Origin: Pegoplata infirma
Taxonomy: Eukaryota; Arthropoda; Insecta; Diptera; Anthomyiidae
Direction: 5' to 3'
DNA: 64,000 nucleotides
Assembly (NCBI GenBank): GCA_963921195.1
Contig: OY992536.1
Coordinates: 284,165,530-284,229,529 of the forward strand
Positions 58,146-64,000 of the stretch are shown here, in pieces; within the stretch, counting starts at the first letter, position 1; each line of letters begins with the position of its first letter. The position numbers and the translations under genes are program-made. The notes under the pieces are model-generated. The model was not told the origin of the DNA. It saw nothing but the letters and a program-made list of their open reading frames with translations, and did no database searches.

Positions 58146-58660
58146 ATGTTTAAGGTACATCGGAATTTTGAAAAAAAAAAATAAAAATAATTTAAAATTA
58201 AAATAAATTTTGTATTTTTTTAGCTTAATTTAATTTTTGCAATTGTGTGCACCTATGCCGTTTTTGTGGCAGCAGATACTAAAGTTTTGAAAAATGTCGT
58301 GTAAGTGTTAAACAACAAAAAAATTAAAAAAAAAATTAATAAATTAAAAAAATTTTAGAAATTAAACAATTTAAAAAGTTTTGAATTTGTGAAAAAAATG
58401 AAAAAAATAATATAGGAAAAAAGCAATTTAAGCCTTTGACGACCGAAAATCAAACTGGATATAGGTATTAACTGTTTTTTTCTATTTTTTTTTTGTCTAC
58501 TATATTACACCGTCCGACAAATTTCAAAATTATTCATGAACCGGACCAAAAAATTCTGAGAGCAGGGCCAAAAAAAAAAAAAATCCCAGTGTTTCCCTGT
58601 TTTTCTAGATCAATTCGCGATTTCTTGAAAAATGCCCCAGTAAAATTTAATGTAAAGTAG
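58146..58660 (+). CDS. Candidate small secreted peptide gene, three exons
   Basis: Proposed exons: 58146-58154, 58224-58300 and 58609-58660, giving 45 residues. The ATG context is ACAAA, close to the fly consensus. Exon 1 codes MFK and ends at GTACAT; intron 1 is 69 bp and ends TGTATTTTTTTAG. Exon 2 codes a hydrophobic run LIFAIVCTYAVFVAA followed by DTK, a good signal peptide with an A-x-A-like cleavage site. It ends at the strong donor GTAAGTG. Intron 2 (308 bp) ends at a strong acceptor, TTTCCCTGTTTTTCTAG. Exon 3 finishes the frame in phase and stops at TAG. The predicted mature part is 25 residues, Lys-rich with net positive charge. An intron directly after the first few codons is common in fly genes for secreted and cuticular proteins. 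I do not recognise the family. No clear TATA box or poly(A) signal was found, and chance assembly of so short a model cannot be excluded. Confidence 0.42.
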
Positions 58661-59064
58661 TTTTGTTGAACATTTTAACCCTTTAAACGCACGTTTTAGT
58701 GGTGTTCAATGAGAATATTTGAAAAAAATGGACTAAAATGACCCCTTAAAATGGATAGATAGAGGGTTTATATGTTCTACGAAAACAACCGCCATAAAAT
58801 TTCACTAAAGACATGTATTATCATTATTTAGCTGAGAAGTAGATTTAATACATTTTTCGAATTATTCAATACTACACACAAAAAAATATTGGCTAAAAAA
58901 TTTCAATTTAATCTATTGGTCAACAAAATTTAAATTTGTTTTGATTGTTTTGATCAACATTTTTGTAATTTTCTGTAACTATCAAATTACAAATTTTCAA
59001 CATACCAGATTTTTTTCGTTCAATTTATTTGAATACATTAATTCAAAAATATATATGTCGGCAA
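58661..59064. other. DNA downstream of the candidate peptide gene
   Basis: No array or clear transposon end. Would include the 3' UTR if the gene is real. The frame at 58941-59141 crosses a transposon border and is not called. Confidence 0.4.
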
Positions 59065-60198
59065 CACTCAAAATAATAACTCTGTTAAATTACAGAAAAA
59101 CTCTGCTAATTCAACAGAGTATACCATACTTTTCCAGCTAACAACATTTCTTGGTAATTTTACTAAAAAACTCTGTAAAATGTTTTGACAGAAAAAAACT
59201 GTTAATTTACAGAGTTTATAGTAAAATATTGGTTAAATATGAAAGCTTTTTTACAGAAAACTCTGTAATTTTACTATAAAACTCTGTAAAATGATTTGGA
59301 CAAAAAAAACTGTTAATTTACAGAGTTTCTAGTCAGATATTGGTTAAATAAACCACCATTTAGCAACGACAACTATGTAAATTTACATATACAGTTGAAC
59401 CTCGATTATCCGGGTTGCACAGGACCGGACTAAGCACGGATAATCGAAAAACACGGTTGAAAGAGGTTATATATTTTTCTACATTTGTGTATGTTCGTGA
59501 ATATATTGCACGGATAATAGAGGTAATGCACGGTTAATAGAGGTAAAAACAATAACAAAAAATACAATATGTACGTACATGTATGAATTGCACGGATAGT
59601 AGAGGTAAAGCACGGATTAAAGAGGTAAAAAACAAACACACAGCATGCCGGTTAATAGAGGCACCGGTTAATAGAGGGCCGGATAATCGAGGTTCAACTG
59701 TATTTGTAAAATACATTTGAAGCACAAAAACCAAAAACTTACAGAAAAAATTCTGCAAATTTACAGAGTTTAGTTAAATGCATGTTATTTTGTAAAAATG
59801 CATGTTATTTTGTAAAGATTTCTGAAAAAAAAAATTTTGATAACTTTTTTTTGCTACTTTTTCATCTTTTTCTCAAAAAAAAAAAAAAAAAATATACAGA
59901 TAAAATTTTGATGTTTGGTTACAAAAACTACTCAAAACAGAAAACTTTTTTGGTTATAAAAAAATGCAAAGTATTTTGCTGAGATCTGTATTTTAGCAGA
60001 AATCTCTGTTAATTATCTGTAAAATTAGGATTACAAAGTAAAAAGTAATATAACAAAGGAAACTTTGTTTTTTTGTCACAACAAACTACAAAGTATTTTC
60101 TATAAATCTGTATTTTGACAGAAAACTCTGTCAAATATCTGTTGAATTGAGATTACAGTCATTTTACAGAGTATTTTACAGAGTTATTATTTTGAGTG
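59065..60198. mobile_element. CACTCAAAATAAT TIR element, copy B, split by a pogo-like element
   Basis: Ends CACTCAAAATAATAACTCTG and ACAGAGTTATTATTTTGAGTG, with AA on both sides in place of TA. Inverted relative to copy A in its internal order. Without the insertion at 59392-59700 it is about 820 bp. Confidence 0.87.
59392..59700. mobile_element. Pogo-like (Tc1/mariner) MITE with TA duplication
   Basis: Ends CAGTTGAACCTCGATTATCC and GGATAATCGAGGTTCAACTG are inverted repeats; TA at 59390-59391 and 59701-59702. The uninterrupted site is visible in copy A near 56260-56275. CAGT-AACCTCGATTA ends are characteristic of pogo/Tigger-type elements. The interior repeats GCACGGATAATAGAGGTAA-like units of about 30 bp. 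309 bp, no transposase. Confidence 0.92.
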
Positions 60199-60521
60199 AA
60201 CATATTGGAAAGCAGAAAATATGAATTTCTTCATAATTTTTCCATAAGCGTGAAATTCATTTGTTAAATCAATAATTATTTTAATTGACTTTAAATAAAA
60301 AATCAATCAAATTTTTTATCAAAATCGAAAAAATGATTAATTGAAATAAAAATCAATTAATCACCTACAATTTAATGATTGATATAACAATTTTCTTTAT
60401 CGGAGGAGTTTCAATTAAAAAATTAATTGAATCCGCGTTTTTGTTGATTGATTCTTTCTGTTGATTCTTTCTGTGTACTGTGAAAAACACTGCTTTTTAT
60501 TGGCTTTTTTCGTGTTATTTA
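60199..60521. other. AT-rich DNA with AATTGA/TCAATT repeats
   Basis: ATCAATTAA and TTAATTGAT recur in both orientations at 60255-60440, perhaps an old MITE. No gene. Confidence 0.4.
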
Positions 60522-61125
60522 TTTTTATACCCTCCGCTTAGTGATAGAGGGTATATATAAGTTTGTCTTTCTGTTTGTAACTCATCGAAATATCGATCTG
60601 GGACCCCATAAAGTATATATATTCATGATGCCCTATTGATTTTAAGACATTCTAGCGATGTTCGTCTGTCCGTCTGTCTGTCTGTGGAAAATGCTGTCGC
60701 GGACAAAATATTGCACAGAGATTACTGAAACTTAACATATTTATTGGAAATTATCCTGAGCAGTTTGGTATTGCATTTGAGCGATATCGGTTATGAGCGA
60801 AAATGTAAACACACCTCAAAAATTTCAGTACATTCAACATAACCTAAAAATACAAAATGCTTTAATTCGGCTTCTGGTTGGCATATGTGAACATAATTGA
60901 ACACCAAATGGTATTTAAACAGGTACGAACATATTTTTTGACAAAAAAAGAAAAAAATCGCGGATTTTTTTTACCAAAATTTTTTTTCGCGGAAATTTTT
61001 TTTCAAAATTTTTTTTTTTTTTAAAAAGTAATTTCCTTTTAAATAAAGTTTTTTGCAATAATCTTTTTGAAATTGTGGAGGGTATCACTACATTCGGCAA
61101 GGCCGAATTTAACTTTTTTACTCGT
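60522..61125 (-). mobile_element. HINE-like element, common type
   Basis: From TTTTTATACCCTCCGCTTAG to CGAATTTAACTTTTTTACTC; (GTCY)n tract GTCTGTCCGTCTGTCTGTCT near 60664. A short deletion removes part of the GAACCGCTGAACC phrase near 60790. Confidence 0.83.
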
Positions 61126-61182
61126 TTTTTTATTTTTTTGTTTTTCTACTTCTTTTTTTTTGTTCTATTTTTTTTATTTTTT

Positions 61183-61273
61183 TTATACCCTCCAACTACA
61201 GTAGGGGGTATACTCACTTTGTCATTCCGTGTGTAACGCATCGAAATATCGGTCTAGGACCCCATAAAGTATA
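61183..61273 (-). mobile_element. HINE-like end, cut by a GGGGCATTC element
   Basis: TTATACCCTCCAACTACAGT, TCATTCCGTGTGTAACGCAT and ACCCCATAAAGTATAT, then an abrupt change to GGGGCATTC at 61274. Confidence 0.7.
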
Positions 61274-64000
61274 TGGGGCATTCTATGTCAAATCGGACAC
61301 TTTGGAATTTTTTTTTTTTTAGATTTTCCCAATTTGTTTACAGCTTTTAGTACCCTTCGAAACCTCCTTCTTGGTAAATTTTCAGATTTTTTTGATGAGC
61401 CGTTCAAGAGAAATCGAATTTTTAAAAATTGGTAGTTTGTTCCTTTACTCAAACTTCTTTTACTCATAACTTCTTCAATAATGGTCCAAATTTAATTTTT
61501 TTTTCAAAGTTTTTGTTTTTCTACGTACTTTTTAAAAAAAAAAAATCCCATAAAATTCTTAAAAGCGCTCTAGTATGCGATTTTTAAGTTTTTAAATTTA
61601 AATCTCATTTTTGAAAATGTTTGTACTCTTCGATTTTTTTGAAATTTTTTTGTGTAAAATTTCTATCGATTCTACAATTTTTTTGCCCAGGAGGATCGTG
61701 GATAACGATTATTACTATTTTTAAAAATTTTTTGAAAAAATTTTATTGTAATTTTCTAATCTTAAAATCATTTTTACTGCTCCAATGGTGCGTCATAGAG
61801 GGGTCATTTATAAGACCGACCCCCATTAATTTTTACGTCGTAACACTTCTTTGGAACAAACTAATACCCTACCTCCAATTTCTAAGGGGCACACAAAACG
61901 ACATTTTTTTAAATTTGCTCCAACCGCTCTAACTGCCCTAATAGTGCCCTTAGAGCAACAAAATGTATGACCGACCCACAATATTTTTTTAGTCCAAACA
62001 TTTTCTCTGAACACACCTACCCTCTATCTTTAACTGTTAAGGCGGTCCCCATAAAATTTGTTTTATTTAATCAGTTTCTACCGGTCCAATGGTGCGTCCG
62101 AGAAGGGTCATTAGTAGGGCTTCCAATCGGGATTGGTTTTTCTGAATCCCGGGATTCGGGATTGAATAAAAATTTTCGGGATCCCGATTTCGGGATCCCG
62201 GGATTTTCGGGATATTTTGAATCCCGGGATTCACGGGATTTTTTTGAAATTTTCGGGATTTTTCGGGATTTTCAAAAATTTTTTGTATTTTTTGTCACTT
62301 TAACAAATTCACGCGTTAGTAAAAATTAGCAAAGTTTTGCTGATGTTGTGAACTTCAAAAAAAGGTCGGGATTCCTCCTGTGAAGAATATCCGTATTCGG
62401 TTACCTTTCTTATCTTTCGTCGTGGCTCATCGTTATCAACTTTTAGTAAGCGCGAGTTGAAAAAAAAAATAAATGAATTTTTAAATTTTTGCATAAGTGA
62501 TTCATTTTTTGCAAATTTTTTTATTTTTGTTTAAATTATTTGATTTTTTTAAATTTATTTGTTTTTTTTTGTAAAAAATGTGTTAGTGAGAGTGCGAGAG
62601 TAGAGTTTGCATGACTCACGCGTGAGCGTAAATGATAAGTGAGTGATTCCATTATTGTTTGCGTGAGCGTGACTGAGTGTGAGTCAAAACCCACTTACGC
62701 CTTTAAGAAATTTTTTTGCAGGCGTTGGTAATCAATACTAAAATTTTTTACTAATATTATTCAAAACCAGTAAAAATTACTAATTTTAGTACTTTGAAGA
62801 TACTAAAAAACTACCGTACTACTGGTAATTAGTAACATATTAGTAGATTTTGGTACCAAATCACTTACTAATATTTTTACTTCATAATTATTTTGAGTGT
62901 AAGAGTAAAAGGAATAAATATAAAAGCCCCAATGTCGAACCACCACTAGTTTTTAGAATTTCTTTACATTTCGCAAACGTTTCACCTGTTTCTATAACAA
63001 AAACATGGTACCTGACGAAACTTTTGTCGATTTTTTTATTTTGTTCCACAAAATTCATATTTTATTCAAATTATTTAAAAAAAATCTAAAAATAATAAAA
63101 AATATTGAAAAAAATAAAAAAATCGGGATCCCGAAAATCCCGGGATTGAAAATCAGAAATCCCGAGATTCGGGATTTGCCTAATCCCGAAAATCCCGGGA
63201 TTTCCGGGATCGGGATATCCCGATTGGAAGCCCTAGTCATTAGTGAGACCGACCCCCATTTATTTTTACCCTACAACATTTTTTTAAAACAACATTTTTT
63301 CAAAACATACCTACGCCCTATCTCCACTCCCTAAGTAGGCTCCCATACAAATAACAGTTGGAGCAAATTTTATAAAAATGTAATTTTGTATGGGAGCCTA
63401 CTTAGGGAGTGGAGATAGGGCGTAGGTATGTTTTGAAAAAATGTTGTAGGGTAAAAATAAATGGGGGTCGGTCTCAGTAATGACCCCTCTGGGACGCACC
63501 ATTGCACCGGTAGAAGCTGATTAAATAAAACAAATTTACAAAAAATAAAAAAAAATTGTATGGGGACCGCCTTAACAGTTAAAGATAGAGGGTAGGTGTG
63601 TTCAGAAAAAATGTTTGGACTAAAAAAATATTGTGGGTCGGTCATATATTTTGTTGCTCTAAGGGCACTATTAGAGCGGTTGGAGCAAATTTTAAAAAAT
63701 GACGTTTTGTGTGGGAGCTCCCTTAGAAATTGGAGATAGGGTATTAGTTTGTTCCAAAGAAATGTTAAGACAAAAAAATTAAAAATTATGACGCACCATT
63801 TGAGCAGTAGAATTGATTTTAAGATTGGAAAATTACAATAAAATTTTTTCAAATAATTTTAAAAAATAGTTATAATTGTTATCCCACGATCCTCCTGGGC
63901 AAAAAATTTGTAGAATCGATAGAAGTTTTACACAAAAAAATTTCAAAAAAATCGAAGAGTACAAACATTTTGAAAAATGAGATTTAAATTTTAAAACTTA
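61274..64000. mobile_element. Long foldback element, runs off the right edge
   Basis: Right arm 63389-64000 is the reverse complement of a left arm running from 61585 to 63348 once the hAT insertion 62115-63235 is removed. Each visible arm is at least about 610 bp, with a 40-bp spacer at 63349-63388. The arms contain tandem units of about 150 bp, each with GACCGACCC followed by a CTACCCTCTAT-like line (starts near 61814, 61968 and 63247). The sequence GGGGCATTCTATGTC at 61274 may be the outer end; its partner would lie beyond 64000. Open frames here (61621-61932, 63370-63852) are paired shadows of the two arms and not called as genes. Confidence 0.85.
62115..63235. mobile_element. hAT-type element of 1121 bp with 8-bp target duplication
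   Basis: Ends TAGGGCTTCCAATCGGGAT and ATCCCGATTGGAAGCCCTA are perfect inverted repeats. GTCATTAG stands at 62107-62114 and 63236-63243. The empty site is present in the other foldback arm as GGTCATTACTGAGACC (reverse complement, near 63474-63488). Both ends have clustered CCCGGGATT/TTCGGGAT repeats. At 62586-62700 there is a separate cluster of GTGAGTG/CACGCGTGAGCG repeats, and at 62872-62882 a TTTTGAGTG end of the CACTC family. No transposase frame found. Confidence 0.95.

Noticed and set aside
62586..62700. GTGAG-rich cluster as a promoter or splice-donor cluster
   Set aside because: It lies inside a hAT element and similar GTGAGTG/CACTCAC text occurs in the MITE at 7880-7965; it is better read as transposon subterminal repeats.
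63370..63852. 160-codon minus-strand frame and the similar plus-strand frame at 61621-62329
   Set aside because: They resemble each other because they are the two arms of the foldback; neither has a recognisable domain.

Overview
The window reads as gene-poor, AT-rich nuclear DNA of a higher fly, probably a calyptrate such as a blow fly or house-fly relative. That placement is an inference. It rests on the fly-like ubiquitin protease gene, the many interspersed elements carrying (GTCY)n tracts like the dipteran DINE-1/HINE group, short introns and very high AT content. Nothing looks bacterial: there are no operons, CRISPR arrays or rRNA, and I saw no tRNA.

Genes are few. The one certain gene is an intronless reading frame for a Usp12/Usp46-type ubiquitin hydrolase on the minus strand at 50762-51973. 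A second, tentative gene at 58146-58660 (plus) is a three-exon model for a 45-residue secreted peptide with good splice signals; I do not recognise it. At 2719-5015 lies a dead, 5'-truncated non-LTR retrotransposon with endonuclease and reverse transcriptase remains.

Almost everything else is repeat. (1) A DINE-1/HINE-like family forms about fifteen copies or fragments, often head to tail (13724-15390, 20331-21655). (2) A 37-bp minisatellite built from two palindromes occurs at 6249-7520, 22440-22860, 38685-39030, 39911-40745 and, decayed, at 46490-46700, in both orientations. (3) A composite repeat with expanded 20-bp GTACC units fills much of 33240-37500 and 39030-39910, with older pieces at 9650-11700 and 54470-56950. 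(4) An 18-bp satellite unit fills 41643-45345 and 48110-49790 and keeps many frames open by chance. (5) DNA transposons without transposase are dated by nesting and target duplications: three hAT-type elements with 8-bp duplications (29890-30403, 53475-53998, 62115-63235), a pogo-like element with TA duplication (59392-59700), a TIR family starting CACTCAAAATAAT (55222-56592, 56957-57806, 59065-60198) and several MITEs. (6) A long foldback structure starts near 61274-61585 and runs off the right edge.

Layout: 1-9650 AT-rich DNA with the dead LINE, a palindromic minisatellite and a MITE inside it; 9650-16230 composite and HINE-like repeats; 16300-32055 mixed unique DNA, hairpin-bearing fragments, HINE copies and hAT elements; 32056-40760 GTACC repeats and minisatellites; 41643-49790 18-bp satellites around a short unique stretch; 50762-51973 the protease gene; 52820-64000 nested transposons around the small candidate gene. 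There is no pathway shared between the genes; the interest lies in repeat architecture and the candidate peptide.
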